A stretch of 64,000 nucleotides of DNA from Polynucleobacter asymbioticus (GTDB taxonomy: Bacteria > Pseudomonadota > Gammaproteobacteria > Burkholderiales > Burkholderiaceae), in contig NZ_CP061297.1 of NCBI RefSeq assembly GCF_018687575.1, forward strand, positions 874,821 through 938,820, given 5' to 3'. A model generated the notes under the pieces. It was not told the DNA's origin. It saw only the letters and a program-made list of their open reading frames with translations, and made no database searches. Positions 10,014 to 19,891 of this stretch are shown here, one piece after another (the stretch's first letter is position 1; each line of letters starts with the position of its first letter). The translations under genes were made by a program, and so were the position numbers.

Positions 10014-10871
10014 TCAGCGATGATTGCGGTTCATCATCACCAAGCGTTCAAATAAATGAATATCTTGTTCATTTTTAAGTAGCGCCCCATGCAGCGGTGG
10101 AATTGCAATCTTGTCTTCGCCGCTATAGAGGGCCTCAGCTGGAATATCTTCGGCCAACAATAACTTTAACCAATCAATTAATTCTGAAGTAGAGGGTTTC
10201 TTTTTCAAGCCTGGCAAAGACCGGATCTGATAAAAAGATTTGAGTGCTGCTTCCAGTAATGTTTGTTTGATGTTCGGATGGTGAACATCCACGATACTTT
10301 GCATCGTTTGGGCATCTGGGAACGAGATGTAATGAAAAAAGCAGCGACGCAAAAATGCATCGGGTAATTCTTTTTCATTGTTGGAGGTGATGATGACAAG
10401 AGGGCGGTGCTTTGCCTTAATCAACTCCCGTGTTTCGTACACATAGAATTCCATGCGGTCAATTTCTCGCAAGAGATCATTTGGAAACTCAATATCTGCT
10501 TTATCTATTTCATCAATTAATAGAACGACAGGTTCATCCGCTTCGAATGCCTGCCAAAGAACGCCTTTAACAATGTAGTTACGAATATCATTTACTTTTG
10601 CATCGCCGAGTTGGGAGTCTCTTAGTCGGCTAACAGCATCGTATTCATAAAGGCCCTGCTGAGCCTTGGTGGTGGATTTAATATGCCATTGCATCAGTGG
10701 CATATTCAAGGCTGCGGCGACTTCCTCGGCCAACATGGTTTTACCTGTTCCTGGCTCTCCCTTAATGAGCAGGGGGCGCTGCAGCTGAATGGCAGCGTTG
10801 ACCGCCAATTTCAGGTCATTAGTGGCTACATAGCTTTTGGAGCCGTCGAAGCGGGATTTGGTCTTGGTCAT
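10014..10871 (-). CDS. MoxR-family AAA+ ATPase (CoxD-like)
   Basis: A 285-residue AAA+ protein with Walker A GEPGTGKTM near residues 38-46, Walker B VVLLIDEIDKAD, sensor 1 at ITSNNEKELP and an arginine-finger region at DAFLRRCFF. The MoxR subfamily pairs with VWA proteins, here the CoxE-like gene downstream in the same operon. In CO dehydrogenase clusters the equivalent CoxD supports assembly of the copper/molybdenum active site. RavA-ViaA-like roles are an alternative. The upstream region of about 150 bp is shared with the divergent cytochrome genes. Confidence 0.87.
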   Translation of the reverse strand: MTKTKSRFDGSKSYVATNDLKLAVNAAIQLQRPLLIKGEPGTGKTMLAEEVAAALNMPLMQWHIKSTTKAQQGLYEYDAVSRLRDSQLGDAKVNDIRNYIVKGVLWQAFEADEPVVLLIDEIDKADIEFPNDLLREIDRMEFYVYETRELIKAKHRPLVIITSNNEKELPDAFLRRCFFHYISFPDAQTMQSIVDVHHPNIKQTLLEAALKSFYQIRSLPGLKKKPSTSELIDWLKLLLAEDIPAEALYSGEDKIAIPPLHGALLKNEQDIHLFERLVMMNRNHR

Positions 10872-10986
10872 CTTGAGGGGGTAATTTGTCTGTAAATAGC
10901 GCTCAAGTATAGGTAAAAGGGCCGTTATTTTCAGTGTTTTTGCTAATTTAAGGGGGTGAAAAGGGGGTATCTTGGTCTGTCTCCGC

Positions 10987-11015
10987 TATACTCTTTCCAA
11001 ATTGATTTGAATCAA
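10987..11015 (+). promoter_or_regulatory. Promoter with FNR-type box upstream of the cytochrome c pair
   Basis: A TATACT -10-like hexamer at 10987-10992 is followed by TTGATTTGAATCAA at 11002-11015, a perfect TTGAT-N4-ATCAA FNR/ANR consensus. No good -35 hexamer is visible at normal spacing. The box sits just downstream of the predicted start site rather than near -41, which suggests repression by FNR without oxygen rather than activation. The match is seen directly; the regulatory direction is inferred. Confidence 0.55.
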
Positions 11016-11023
11016 ACTCGTTA

Positions 11024-11401
11024 ATGATGATTTCTATGAAAAAACACCTCATTCTTTCCCAATTGACTCTTTGTGCTGGTTTGGCTTTTGCTGGATTTGC
11101 TGCACAGGCTCAAGACGTTAAAGGCTCTGCCCAAGCTGGACAGGGTAAGGTTTGGCTTTGCATCGGTTGCCACGCCATTCCTGACTATCGTGCTGACTAT
11201 CCTTTGGTTTACAAAGTACCAATGATCGGCGGCCAAAATGCTGCTTATATTGCCAGCTCCCTAGCGGCATATAAAAAAGGCGAAAGAAAGCATCCGACGA
11301 TGCGATCTATAGCTGGAAGCTTGTCTGACCAAGACATGGCCGACCTTGGCGAATACTATGCTGCGCAAACAGCCAGCTCACCAAATAACCCATTGAAGTG
11401 A
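11024..11401 (+). CDS. Periplasmic class I cytochrome c (monoheme)
   Basis: About 125 residues, or 121 if translation starts at the third Met (11036), which begins a cleaner signal peptide (MKKHLILSQLTL, ending near AQAQ). One heme motif CIGCH is present, followed by MIGGQNAAYI and a Met ligand candidate in HPTMRSIAG. The layout matches one half of a cytochrome c4. It probably carries electrons toward a terminal oxidase. The next gene, also a monoheme cytochrome, begins within or just after its stop, so the two are co-translated. The start is not certain because no strong ribosome binding site precedes either ATG. Confidence 0.85.
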   Translation: MMISMKKHLILSQLTLCAGLAFAGFAAQAQDVKGSAQAGQGKVWLCIGCHAIPDYRADYPLVYKVPMIGGQNAAYIASSLAAYKKGERKHPTMRSIAGSLSDQDMADLGEYYAAQTASSPNNPLK

Positions 11402-11418
11402 TATTTAGAGGCATGTTT

Positions 11419-11763
11419 ATGAAATTCGCACTAATTACCGCCATGTTGTTATCTAGCATTGGCGTAGCTCAAGCAGCTAATGCTGAAAAAGGTCAGGCAC
11501 TGGTAGAGAAGGCCAATTGCGCCTCATGCCATGGCGCTGGTCTCAATGCTCCAATCTTGCCAGCTTATCCAAAGTTAGCTGGCCAATATTCTGATTACCT
11601 TTATTACGCCTTAAAAGCTTATAAGGTAGGTAATGGCAATGCCCAATACGGCCGCAACAATGCCATTATGGGATCTCAAGTTCAAGCGTTTACTGATGCT
11701 GATTTGCAGGATATGGCTGCATATATCTCTAAATTACCTGGAACCTTTGTCATTAAGAAGTAA
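11419..11763 (+). CDS. Periplasmic class I cytochrome c (monoheme), second of a pair
   Basis: About 114 residues from the ATG at 11419, chosen because AGAGG ends seven bases upstream. A GTG at 11398 and an ATG at 11413 are also in frame. A signal peptide ends near AQAA, followed by heme motif CASCHG, PKLAGQYSDYLYYAL and the likely axial Met in NNAIMGSQ. The C-terminal helix DLQDMAAYISKLPG is typical. It resembles the second half of a cytochrome c4, and with the preceding gene forms a split two-heme unit. A strong terminator follows. Confidence 0.87.
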   Translation: MKFALITAMLLSSIGVAQAANAEKGQALVEKANCASCHGAGLNAPILPAYPKLAGQYSDYLYYALKAYKVGNGNAQYGRNNAIMGSQVQAFTDADLQDMAAYISKLPGTFVIKK

Positions 11764-11780
11764 TTTCAGCCCCCATCCTT

Positions 11781-11818
11781 TAAAGGCCTAGGTGTTCACT
11801 TAGGCCTTTATTTTTTTT
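11781..11818 (+). terminator. Rho-independent terminator after the cytochrome genes
   Basis: A perfect 10-bp stem (11781-11790 with 11801-11810), a 10-base loop and a run of about nine T. It lies 17 bases after the cytochrome stop and just before the convergent GntR gene. Confidence 0.9.
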
Positions 11819-11827
11819 GGGAGCAGC

Positions 11828-12466
11828 TTATTTAGTGGCTTCAAGCCCCCGAGCTAGATGTTTGCGCATAGCAAGCTCGGCTGCTATTGAATCGCGCTTC
11901 AGTATGGCCTGGAGAATCTCTCGATGCTCAATCAGTGAGCTCAACAGTCGACCACTCCGACTTAAAGAATCCCGCCTTTGAAGTTTCAGAACCTTGCGCA
12001 GGTCCTCAATAACGCCATTCATCCATTTATTTCCTGCAATTTCTTGGATGAGGTCATGAAATTTGACGTTGATTTCGAAAAATTGCTCAATATCTCTGTC
12101 TGCTGCCGCTTTTTCTAGTCGGTGATGCAGGTTATCCAATTGGGTTAGCTGCGCTTCAGTTGCCTTGAGCGCTGTTTCTTTTGCTGCTTGACCCTCTAGT
12201 AGGGATAGAACGGTAAAGATTTGCTCAAGATCACGCCTATCAACCTCGGTGACATACGCGCCTTTATTCATCTTGGTTGTGACCAAGCCTTCCGAGGCCA
12301 ATACTTTGATGGCTTCTCTCATTGGGGTCCGGCTGATCCCAAATGCCAGAGCTAGGCTTTGCTCATCTAGCCAGCTCCCAGGGGCCAATTCATGTGAAAA
12401 GATCTGCTCGCGGAGGCGCTCAGCAACATCTTCATATAGAGGTCTATTAATCAGTTTTGTATTCAT
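11828..12466 (-). CDS. GntR-family (FadR/FCD subfamily) transcriptional regulator
   Basis: A 212-residue regulator with an N-terminal winged helix (residues 8-70, including SRTPMREAIKVLASEGLV, the GntR recognition helix) and a helical FCD effector domain (about 80-205). FCD regulators sense carboxylic acids and usually repress divergent catabolic genes. It is divergent from the methylmalonyl-CoA mutase gene, so control of the propionyl-CoA pathway is likely. The start is fixed by the family N-terminus, yet no ribosome binding site precedes it; a CATAAT lies directly upstream, so the message may be nearly leaderless. Confidence 0.87.
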   Translation of the reverse strand: MNTKLINRPLYEDVAERLREQIFSHELAPGSWLDEQSLALAFGISRTPMREAIKVLASEGLVTTKMNKGAYVTEVDRRDLEQIFTVLSLLEGQAAKETALKATEAQLTQLDNLHHRLEKAAADRDIEQFFEINVKFHDLIQEIAGNKWMNGVIEDLRKVLKLQRRDSLSRSGRLLSSLIEHREILQAILKRDSIAAELAMRKHLARGLEATK

Positions 12467-12471
12467 AATTA

Positions 12472-12479
12472 TGTATACA
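12472..12479. promoter_or_regulatory. Candidate GntR/FCD operator
   Basis: A perfect 8-bp palindrome TGTATACA sits six bases upstream of the regulator start, within ATGTATACAGTAT. Palindromes of this shape are common FadR-type GntR sites. The position fits autorepression and control of the divergent mutase operon. The assignment rests on motif and position only. Confidence 0.5.
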
Positions 12480-12562
12480 GTATCTAGACAAATTTAAAAA
12501 TGTCAAGCAAAATAGCCTTACAAATTTAGCAACAATGCAATAAAGCCAACCAGGAGTGCTTT

Positions 12563-14758
12563 ATGAGTACAAGTAAGAAAACGCCATCATCGAATACATC
12601 TAATAGTTGGCCAAATGTGCCTGATAGCAATTTAGATGCGTGGAAAAAATCAGCCCAAAAATCAGCTCCGAATGGGGATGTTGATAAATTAGGCTGGCAA
12701 ACCCCGGATGGTATTCATCTCAAGGCTTTGTATACAGCGGAAGATACAGAAGGTCTTCAGTACACCCATTCCTTACCAGGCTTTGAACCATTTGTTCGCG
12801 GTCCTCAGGCAACGATGTACTCAGTACGACCATGGACTATTCGTCAGTACGCTGGCTTTTCAACTGCTGAAGAATCGAATGCGTTTTATCGCAAGGCTTT
12901 AGATGCAGGTGGTCAGGGTGTATCAGTGGCATTCGACTTGGCAACCCATCGTGGCTACGATTCAGATCATCCACGTGTGACTGGTGATGTTGGTAAAGCA
13001 GGTGTTGCCATTGACTCTGTTGAAGATATGAAAATCTTGTTCGATGGCATTCCATTAGACAAGGTATCTGTGTCGATGACGATGAACGGTGCCGTGTTGC
13101 CAGTATTGGCTGGATATATCGTTGCTGGTGAAGAGCAGGGTGTTAAGCAAGAGTTGCTATCCGGAACAATTCAGAATGACATTCTGAAAGAGTTCATGGT
13201 TCGCAATACTTATATCTATCCGCCAGAGCCTTCTATGCGGATCATCGGCGACATTATTGAGTACACCGCCAAGCACATGCCGAAATTTAACTCGATCTCT
13301 ATTTCGGGTTATCACATGCAAGAGGCTGGTGCAAACCAAGTTCTCGAGTTGGCATTCACATTAGCCGACGGTAAAGAATATGTAAAAACTGCTTTAGCTA
13401 AAGGCTTAGATGTGGATGGCTTTGCTGGTCGCCTTTCATTCTTCTTTGCTATTGGTATGAACTTCTATTTAGAGGTTGCCAAGCTACGTGCTGCTCGTCT
13501 CTTGTGGTGGCGCATCATGAAGTCTTTTGAGCCAAAAAACCCTAAGTCATTGATGCTGCGCACACACTGCCAGACATCTGGCTGGTCTTTGACTGAGCAA
13601 GACCCCTATAACAACGTTGTTCGTACGACTGTTGAAGCCATGGCTGCGGTATTCGGCGGTACACAATCCTTGCACACGAACTCCTTTGATGAAGCCATTG
13701 CGTTGCCATCTGAATTCTCAAGCCGTATTGCGCGTAATACCCAATTAATCTTGCAAGAAGAAACCCACATTACTAGCGTGATTGATCCATGGGCTGGCTC
13801 TTACATGATGGAGAACCTCACTCAAGAAATGGCTGATAAGGCCTGGGAAATTATCCAAGAAGTTGACGCCATGGGCGGTATGACCAAGGCAGTAGAAAGC
13901 GGTTGGGCCAAGCTCAAGATTGAGGCTGCCGCCGCTGAGAAGCAAGCCAAGATTGACTCCGGATCTGATGTGATTGTCGGAGTGAATAAGTACAAGCTAG
14001 GTAAAGAAGATTTAGTTGATGTCTTGATGATCGATAACGACAAGGTTCGTGAAAGCCAAGTTGCTCGATTAAAAGATATTAAGGCGAAGCGCGATTCCAA
14101 AAAAGTCGAGGCTGCATTAGAAGCATTAACCAAAGCCGCAGAAGAAAACACTGGCAACTTATTAGAGTTGGCTGTTCAAGCGATCCGTTTGCGTGCTACG
14201 GTTGGTGAGGTTTCAGATGCATTAGAAAAAGTTTACGGGCGCCATCGCGCCGATACTCAAAAGGTGACTGGTGTGTATGCAGCTGCTTATGACTCAGCAG
14301 AAGGTTGGGAAAAATTGAAGGTAGAGATCGCGGAATTTGCAAAAGACTTTGGTCGCCGTCCACGTGTGATGATTGCTAAGTTAGGTCAGGATGGTCATGA
14401 TCGCGGTGCTAAGGTTGTGGCAACCGCTTTTGCTGACCTCGGTTTTGACGTAGATATCGGACCTTTGTTCCAAACTCCTGAAGAATGTGCCCGTCAAGCA
14501 ATTGAGAATGACGTACATGCCTTAGGCGTTTCTACTCTGGCTGCAGGTCACAAAACCTTGGTGCCTGCCATCATTGCCGAGCTGAAGAAGCAGGGCGCTG
14601 ATGACATCATCGTTTTCGTGGGTGGTGTTATTCCAAGGCAGGATTACGACTTCTTGTATGAGTCAGGGGTGAAGGGCATATATGGTCCTGGTACTCCAAT
14701 TCCAGCTTCGGCTAAGGATGTGCTCGAGCAGATTCGTAAATCTGTAAAACCTGCTTAA
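12563..14758 (+). CDS. scpA: Methylmalonyl-CoA mutase
   Basis: A 731-residue adenosylcobalamin enzyme that interconverts (R)-methylmalonyl-CoA and succinyl-CoA. The N-terminal TIM-barrel has the typical [15 protein letters not shown] and the substrate block [12 protein letters not shown]. The C-terminal B12-binding domain carries the cofactor motif DGHDRG, with the lower-ligand His at 612. The length equals a single-chain homodimeric mutase, so no separate small subunit is needed. A clear AGGAG precedes the ATG. It heads the propionyl-CoA operon, with the MeaB chaperone gene next. Confidence 0.95.
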   Translation: MSTSKKTPSSNTSNSWPNVPDSNLDAWKKSAQKSAPNGDVDKLGWQTPDGIHLKALYTAEDTEGLQYTHSLPGFEPFVRGPQATMYSVRPWTIRQYAGFSTAEESNAFYRKALDAGGQGVSVAFDLATHRGYDSDHPRVTGDVGKAGVAIDSVEDMKILFDGIPLDKVSVSMTMNGAVLPVLAGYIVAGEEQGVKQELLSGTIQNDILKEFMVRNTYIYPPEPSMRIIGDIIEYTAKHMPKFNSISISGYHMQEAGANQVLELAFTLADGKEYVKTALAKGLDVDGFAGRLSFFFAIGMNFYLEVAKLRAARLLWWRIMKSFEPKNPKSLMLRTHCQTSGWSLTEQDPYNNVVRTTVEAMAAVFGGTQSLHTNSFDEAIALPSEFSSRIARNTQLILQEETHITSVIDPWAGSYMMENLTQEMADKAWEIIQEVDAMGGMTKAVESGWAKLKIEAAAAEKQAKIDSGSDVIVGVNKYKLGKEDLVDVLMIDNDKVRESQVARLKDIKAKRDSKKVEAALEALTKAAEENTGNLLELAVQAIRLRATVGEVSDALEKVYGRHRADTQKVTGVYAAAYDSAEGWEKLKVEIAEFAKDFGRRPRVMIAKLGQDGHDRGAKVVATAFADLGFDVDIGPLFQTPEECARQAIENDVHALGVSTLAAGHKTLVPAIIAELKKQGADDIIVFVGGVIPRQDYDFLYESGVKGIYGPGTPIPASAKDVLEQIRKSVKPA

Positions 14759-14780
14759 TCCCAAGATCGAAGACATCAGC

Positions 14781-15806
14781 ATGCTTAATGCAGTTGACCA
14801 AGCTTTGGTGAATGATCTCACTGGTGCGCCTTCGCCGGCGCAGCGTCGAGCCTTGGCTAAGATCATTACCTTGCTTGAGTCAACACGCATGGATCATCGC
14901 AAGCGTGCTGATGAGGTTCTCAATACCTTATTGCCAAAAACAGGCAAATCATTTCGCCTGGGTATCTCAGGCGTACCGGGTGTTGGTAAATCTACCCTGA
15001 TTGAAACCTTAGGTTTATACCTCATTGAAAAAGGGCATCGGGTTGCAGTTCTGGCGATCGACCCTTCCTCCAGCTTATCTGGCGGTTCTATCTTGGGTGA
15101 TAAGACCCGAATGGAGAGGCTCTCAGTTTTAGATAACGCATTTATTCGTCCAAGTCCGTCATCATGCACCCTAGGTGGTGTAGCTGAGAAAACACGCGAA
15201 GCAATGCTGGTTGCTGAGGCAGCCGGCTTTGACATTGTGATTGTTGAAACTGTTGGCGTCGGTCAAAGCGAAATTGCAGTTGCTGGTATGACGGATATGT
15301 TCCTTTTATTGCAATTGCCCAATGCCGGAGACGATCTGCAGGCCATCAAAAAAGGGGTCATGGAAATTGCTGATCTGATTGTCATCAATAAGGTCGATAT
15401 CGATCCAGATGCAGCAATGCGCGCTCAATTATTTATCACAAGCTCTTTACGCTTATTGGGTTTCCAAGGCAACCCCGATCATGCTTCTCACAATCAGGAA
15501 TATTGGCACCCAACTGTCATGACTTTGAGCGCTCTTGAAGGCAATGGAGTGCCTGAATTATGGGAAAAAATTCTGCATTTTCAGAAGCTGCAAAACGCAA
15601 ATGGCCAGTTACAGTCTCGTCGCAAACAACAAGCCGGTGCTTGGATGTGGGATCGAATTGATGCAGGCCTCAAGAATGCTTTTCAGAATCACCCGGAAGT
15701 ACAAACACTTTTACCCATCCTGAGTGGCGAGGTAAATCAAGGAACCATGGCCGCATCTGTTGCTGCGAGACGATTGCTCGAGGCAATGGGACACGAATTT
15801 TTCTAA
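14781..15806 (+). CDS. meaB: Methylmalonyl-CoA mutase-associated GTPase MeaB
   Basis: A 341-residue G3E-family GTPase (formerly ArgK) that protects and reloads the adenosylcobalamin of the mutase. Walker A is [10 protein letters not shown] at residues 63-72, switch residues lie in [10 protein letters not shown], and the base-recognition motif NKVD is in [10 protein letters not shown] long C-terminal dimerisation region follows. It lies 22 bases after the mutase and 10 before the carboxylase beta subunit, so it belongs to the same operon. Confidence 0.93.
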   Translation: MLNAVDQALVNDLTGAPSPAQRRALAKIITLLESTRMDHRKRADEVLNTLLPKTGKSFRLGISGVPGVGKSTLIETLGLYLIEKGHRVAVLAIDPSSSLSGGSILGDKTRMERLSVLDNAFIRPSPSSCTLGGVAEKTREAMLVAEAAGFDIVIVETVGVGQSEIAVAGMTDMFLLLQLPNAGDDLQAIKKGVMEIADLIVINKVDIDPDAAMRAQLFITSSLRLLGFQGNPDHASHNQEYWHPTVMTLSALEGNGVPELWEKILHFQKLQNANGQLQSRRKQQAGAWMWDRIDAGLKNAFQNHPEVQTLLPILSGEVNQGTMAASVAARRLLEAMGHEFF

Positions 15807-15816
15807 GGGAGTAGTT

Positions 15817-17349
15817 ATGAAGGAAATCATTCAACAGCTTGAAGCTAAGCGCGAGCTTGCCAGATTAGGTGGCGGGCAAAAGCGTATTGCTGCACAACAT
15901 TCCAAAGGCAAGCTTACTGCTCGTGAGCGTATTGAGCTCCTGTTGGATGCGGGTACCTTTGAAGAGTGGGATATGTTTGTTGAGCATCGTTGCTACGACT
16001 TTGGCATGGCGGATCAAACTGTTCCAGGAGATGGTGTTGTTACTGGCTACGGCATGATTAATGGCCGCTTAGTTTTTGTGTTCTCACAAGACTTCACTGT
16101 TTTGGGCGGCTCTCTTTCTGAAGCGCATGCTGAGAAGATTTGCAAGATCATGGATCAGGCGCTTAAAGTAGGCGCCCCTGTGATTGGTCTGAATGACTCT
16201 GGTGGTGCACGTATTCAAGAGGGTGTTGCTTCTTTGGGTGGCTATGCCGAGATCTTTCAACGTAATGTGACTGCCTCTGGCGTCATCCCGCAAATTTCAC
16301 TCATCATGGGTCCATCTGCTGGCGGTGCAGTGTACTCACCAGCTCTGACTGATTTCATCTTCATGGTGAAAGATAGCTCTTATATGTTTGTTACTGGACC
16401 GGAAGTGGTCAAGACGGTAACCCATGAGGATGTAACGGCAGAAGAGCTTGGTGGTGCCGTTACCCATTCCACTATTTCAGGCGTATGTGACTTAGCTTTT
16501 GACAACGACGTTGATGCCATCATGATGCTCCGCCGTTTCTTTAACTACCTCCCATTATCTAATCGGGAAAAGCCACCCATGATCAATGGGGCGCAACGCA
16601 CTGAAGAGCCAGATTTCTCACTAGATACATTGGTGCCAAGCAATCCAAACCAACCTTACGATATGAAAGAGTTGATCGGGAAAATCGTGGATGATGGTGA
16701 ATTCTTCGAGCTCCAGCCTGATTACGCAAAAAATATCCTCATTGGTTTTGCTCGTATGGAGGGCCGCTCGATTGGTATCGTTGCAAACCAGCCTTTAGTT
16801 TTAGCAGGCTGCTTGGATATCAAGGCATCCATTAAAGCTGCTCGTTTTGTACGCTTCTGTGATGCCTTCAATATTCCAGTTGTAACCTTGGTTGACGTAC
16901 CTGGATTCATGCCTGGTACATCACAAGAATACGGCGGCATCATTAAACATGGCGCGAAGTTGCTGTACGCCTATGCGGATTGCACCGTTCCAAAAGTAAC
17001 GCTGATTACTCGTAAGGCCTACGGTGGCGCCTATGACGTGATGGCATCTAAGCACTTGCGTGGTGACGTTAACTTCGCATGGCCATCAGCTGAGATTGCA
17101 GTGATGGGCCCTAAAGGTGCCGTTGAGATTATCTTCCGTGAAGAAAAATCTGATCCCGCAAAAATTGCTGCTCGCGAAGCTGAGTACAAAGCTAAATTTG
17201 CAAATCCTTTTGTAGCGGGTCGACGCGGCTACATTGATGATGTGATCTTGCCCCATGAGACACGGAAGCGTATCTCACGCTCTTTGGCAATGCTCAAAGA
17301 TAAAGAGCTGACAAACCCACCGCGTAAACACGGCAATATTCCTCTTTAA
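15817..17349 (+). CDS. pccB: Propionyl-CoA/acyl-CoA carboxylase beta subunit (carboxyltransferase)
   Basis: About 510 residues from the ATG at 15817, which has AAGGGAG upstream. An in-frame ATG at 15760 would lie inside meaB. The protein opens [20 protein letters not shown] as PccB proteins do, then has the crotonase-fold carboxyltransferase halves with [15 protein letters not shown], the oxyanion-loop GGARIQEG, and [12 protein letters not shown] in the second half. It transfers carboxyl from biotin to propionyl-CoA. The biotin-carrying alpha subunit follows 14 bases later, and the methylmalonyl context favours propionyl-CoA as substrate. Confidence 0.93.
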   Translation: MKEIIQQLEAKRELARLGGGQKRIAAQHSKGKLTARERIELLLDAGTFEEWDMFVEHRCYDFGMADQTVPGDGVVTGYGMINGRLVFVFSQDFTVLGGSLSEAHAEKICKIMDQALKVGAPVIGLNDSGGARIQEGVASLGGYAEIFQRNVTASGVIPQISLIMGPSAGGAVYSPALTDFIFMVKDSSYMFVTGPEVVKTVTHEDVTAEELGGAVTHSTISGVCDLAFDNDVDAIMMLRRFFNYLPLSNREKPPMINGAQRTEEPDFSLDTLVPSNPNQPYDMKELIGKIVDDGEFFELQPDYAKNILIGFARMEGRSIGIVANQPLVLAGCLDIKASIKAARFVRFCDAFNIPVVTLVDVPGFMPGTSQEYGGIIKHGAKLLYAYADCTVPKVTLITRKAYGGAYDVMASKHLRGDVNFAWPSAEIAVMGPKGAVEIIFREEKSDPAKIAAREAEYKAKFANPFVAGRRGYIDDVILPHETRKRISRSLAMLKDKELTNPPRKHGNIPL

Positions 17350-17363
17350 GGCGCCGACAAATC

Positions 17364-19400
17364 ATGACTACGAAAATGTTTAAGAAAATTTTGATTGCTA
17401 ACCGCGGCGAGATCGCCTGCCGTGTGATGAAGACTGCCAAGAAGATGGGTATCAAGACAGTGGCCGTCTATTCCGAGGCAGATAAAGAAGCGCGACATGT
17501 GCAGATGGCTGACGAAGCGGTTTGTATTGGGCCGGCTCCTTCACGCGAATCTTATTTGGTAATGGACCGCATTATTCAGGCCTGTAAAGATACTGGTGCT
17601 GAAGCAGTTCACCCTGGATATGGCTTCTTATCTGAGAATGAGCAATTTGCTCGCCGTTGCGAAGAAGAGGGTATTGTTTTCATTGGCCCTAAGCATCAGT
17701 CTATTGCGGCAATGGGCGACAAGATTGCTTCAAAGAAGTTGGCTCTTGAGGCTAAGGTCAACACTATTCCTGGCTACAACGAAGCGATTGATACAACTGA
17801 AGAAGCGGTAAAGATTGCCCAAGGAATCGGTTACCCGGTGATGATTAAGGCATCTGCAGGTGGTGGTGGTAAAGGCTTGCGTGTTGCATTTAATGACAAA
17901 GAGGCTGGCGAAGGTTTTGCTGCTTGTAAAACAGAGGCGATGAATAGCTTTGGTGATGATCGTATCTTCATTGAGAAGTTTGTTGAAGGCCCACGCCATA
18001 TTGAAATTCAGGTGTTAGGGGATGCACATGGCAATGTGGTGTATCTAGGTGAGCGTGATTGTTCTATTCAACGACGCCATCAAAAGGTGATTGAAGAAGC
18101 GCCATCCCCATTTATTGATCCAGCTACCCGTAAGGCGATGGGTGAACAGGCTGTAGCTTTAGCAAAAGCAGTGAACTATCAATCTGCAGGCACTGTGGAG
18201 TTTGTGGTCGGCAAAGATAAGTCGTTCTACTTTCTTGAGATGAATACCCGCTTGCAAGTAGAGCATCCGGTTACCGAGGGTATTACTGGTCTCGATTTAG
18301 TGGAGCAGATGATTCGTGTGGCCGCTGGCGAGAAGTTGGCATTCAAGCAGGAAGATATCAAGCTTGATGGATGGTCGATGGAATGTCGTATTAATGCAGA
18401 TGATCCATTCCGTAACTTTTTACCTTCTACAGGGCGTCTCGTTAAATACCGTCCACCAGAAGAGTTGGATGGTGTGCGTGTTGATACAGGTGTATATGAG
18501 GGCGGCGAGATCCCGATGTACTACGACTCCATGATTGCCAAGTTGATTGTGCACGGTAAAGATCGTACTGAAGCAATTGAAAAGATGCGTGCTGCACTAA
18601 ATGACTTTGTCATTCGCGGTATTCATTCGAATATTCCTTTCCAGGCAGCCCTGTTGCAGCATCCACGCTTTGTCTCTGGTGACTTCACTACTGGCTTTAT
18701 TGCTGAAGAATATCCCGATGGTTTTAAAAAGGATTCCGTACAGCCAGCAGATCCAAAACGTTTAGCAGCTTTATCCGCGTTTATGCGTTACCGTTATCTT
18801 GAGCACATCCAGATGATTGACGGCCAATTGGCTGGTCACGAGATGACAATTGCCAAGAATTTCGTAGTGGTCACCGGTTCACGAGTTGGATCTAGCGAAG
18901 AGATGAAAGAGATTCCTGTTCGTGTTGATCTGAAAGATGGTGTGTATTCCGTCTATATTGAAGAAGGGGGCGATGTTAGTCGTTATGACCTTGTCAGTAA
19001 TTGGCGTCCAGGCGAGCTATGTTTGCGCGCAACCATCAATGGCACGCACAAAATTACCGCTCAAGTAGAGCGCAAGGGTGTGAAGTACGCTCTTGTTTTA
19101 GACGGAGCGCACTACGAGTGTATGGTGCTAAGTCCCCTGGGCGCTGAGCTTCAGCGTCGGATGTTGGTCAAGGTTCCACCAGATACTTCAAAGTTGGTGA
19201 TGTCACCAATGCCAGGCCTATTAACCAACATTTCCGTCCAAGTTGGTGAGGCAGTCACTGCTGGTCAAAAATTGGCTGCGATTGAGGCTATGAAAATGGA
19301 AAACACATTGGTTGCGGCGCAAGACGGTGTGGTTGCTGAAATCTGTGCCAATGTTGGCGAAAGCTTAGCGGTTGATCAATTGATCATTCGCTTTGAATAA
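17364..19400 (+). CDS. pccA: Propionyl-CoA/acetyl-CoA carboxylase alpha subunit (biotin carboxylase + BCCP)
   Basis: A 678-residue chain that carboxylates its own biotin with ATP and bicarbonate. The biotin-carboxylase part opens [14 protein letters not shown], has the ATP-grasp glycine loop [12 protein letters not shown] near residue 170, and [17 protein letters not shown] linker domain of about 140 residues follows. The C-terminal biotinyl domain has EAMKMEN with the biotin Lys at 644. This architecture is that of PccA/MccA rather than AccC alone. With the beta subunit it makes (S)-methylmalonyl-CoA for the epimerase and mutase. Confidence 0.94.
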   Translation: MTTKMFKKILIANRGEIACRVMKTAKKMGIKTVAVYSEADKEARHVQMADEAVCIGPAPSRESYLVMDRIIQACKDTGAEAVHPGYGFLSENEQFARRCEEEGIVFIGPKHQSIAAMGDKIASKKLALEAKVNTIPGYNEAIDTTEEAVKIAQGIGYPVMIKASAGGGGKGLRVAFNDKEAGEGFAACKTEAMNSFGDDRIFIEKFVEGPRHIEIQVLGDAHGNVVYLGERDCSIQRRHQKVIEEAPSPFIDPATRKAMGEQAVALAKAVNYQSAGTVEFVVGKDKSFYFLEMNTRLQVEHPVTEGITGLDLVEQMIRVAAGEKLAFKQEDIKLDGWSMECRINADDPFRNFLPSTGRLVKYRPPEELDGVRVDTGVYEGGEIPMYYDSMIAKLIVHGKDRTEAIEKMRAALNDFVIRGIHSNIPFQAALLQHPRFVSGDFTTGFIAEEYPDGFKKDSVQPADPKRLAALSAFMRYRYLEHIQMIDGQLAGHEMTIAKNFVVVTGSRVGSSEEMKEIPVRVDLKDGVYSVYIEEGGDVSRYDLVSNWRPGELCLRATINGTHKITAQVERKGVKYALVLDGAHYECMVLSPLGAELQRRMLVKVPPDTSKLVMSPMPGLLTNISVQVGEAVTAGQKLAAIEAMKMENTLVAAQDGVVAEICANVGESLAVDQLIIRFE

Positions 19401-19408
19401 GGCCTGCT

Positions 19409-19873
19409 ATGACTAAACCATTCAAGATATTAGGCGTTCAACAAATTGCCATTGGCGGCGAAAATAAAGAGCGTCTCCGTAAGCTGTGGGTTGACCTGTT
19501 GGGCTTTGAATATAAGAGCACCTTTGTCTCTGAACGTGAAAACGTCGATGAAGATATTTGTGCAATTGGTAAAGGTGCTCATGAAATCGAAGTGGATCTC
19601 ATGCAACCCTTTGATATTGAAAAAAAGCCTTCCGTTCATCAAACTCCCTTAAACCACATTGGCTTATGGGTGGATGATCTTCCCAAGGCTGTGGAGTGGT
19701 TGTCTGCACAGGGTCTGCGTTTTGCACCAGGTGGTATTCGTAAAGGTGCAGCTGGCTATGACATTACCTTTGTTCACCCCAAAGGTAATGAAGAGTTTCC
19801 TTTCTGTGGTGAAGGTGTGTTGATTGAACTTGTTCAGGCGCCACCGGATATCATTGCAGGTCTGAATTCATAA
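19409..19873 (+). CDS. VOC-family protein, candidate methylmalonyl-CoA epimerase
   Basis: A 154-residue vicinal-oxygen-chelate protein 8 bases after pccA, where an epimerase is needed to turn the carboxylase product into the mutase substrate. The second half fits known epimerases: [10 protein letters not shown] (His ligand), [10 protein letters not shown] and VLIELVQ (Glu ligand). The first half does not. The usual first His ligand is replaced in VQQIAIGG, and the next ligand position reads Asp in EVDLMQP. It may be a divergent epimerase or a related isomerase or lyase; the context supports the former. Confidence 0.75.
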   Translation: MTKPFKILGVQQIAIGGENKERLRKLWVDLLGFEYKSTFVSERENVDEDICAIGKGAHEIEVDLMQPFDIEKKPSVHQTPLNHIGLWVDDLPKAVEWLSAQGLRFAPGGIRKGAAGYDITFVHPKGNEEFPFCGEGVLIELVQAPPDIIAGLNS

Positions 19874-19891
19874 GTATCTAGAAAGCCCCAA

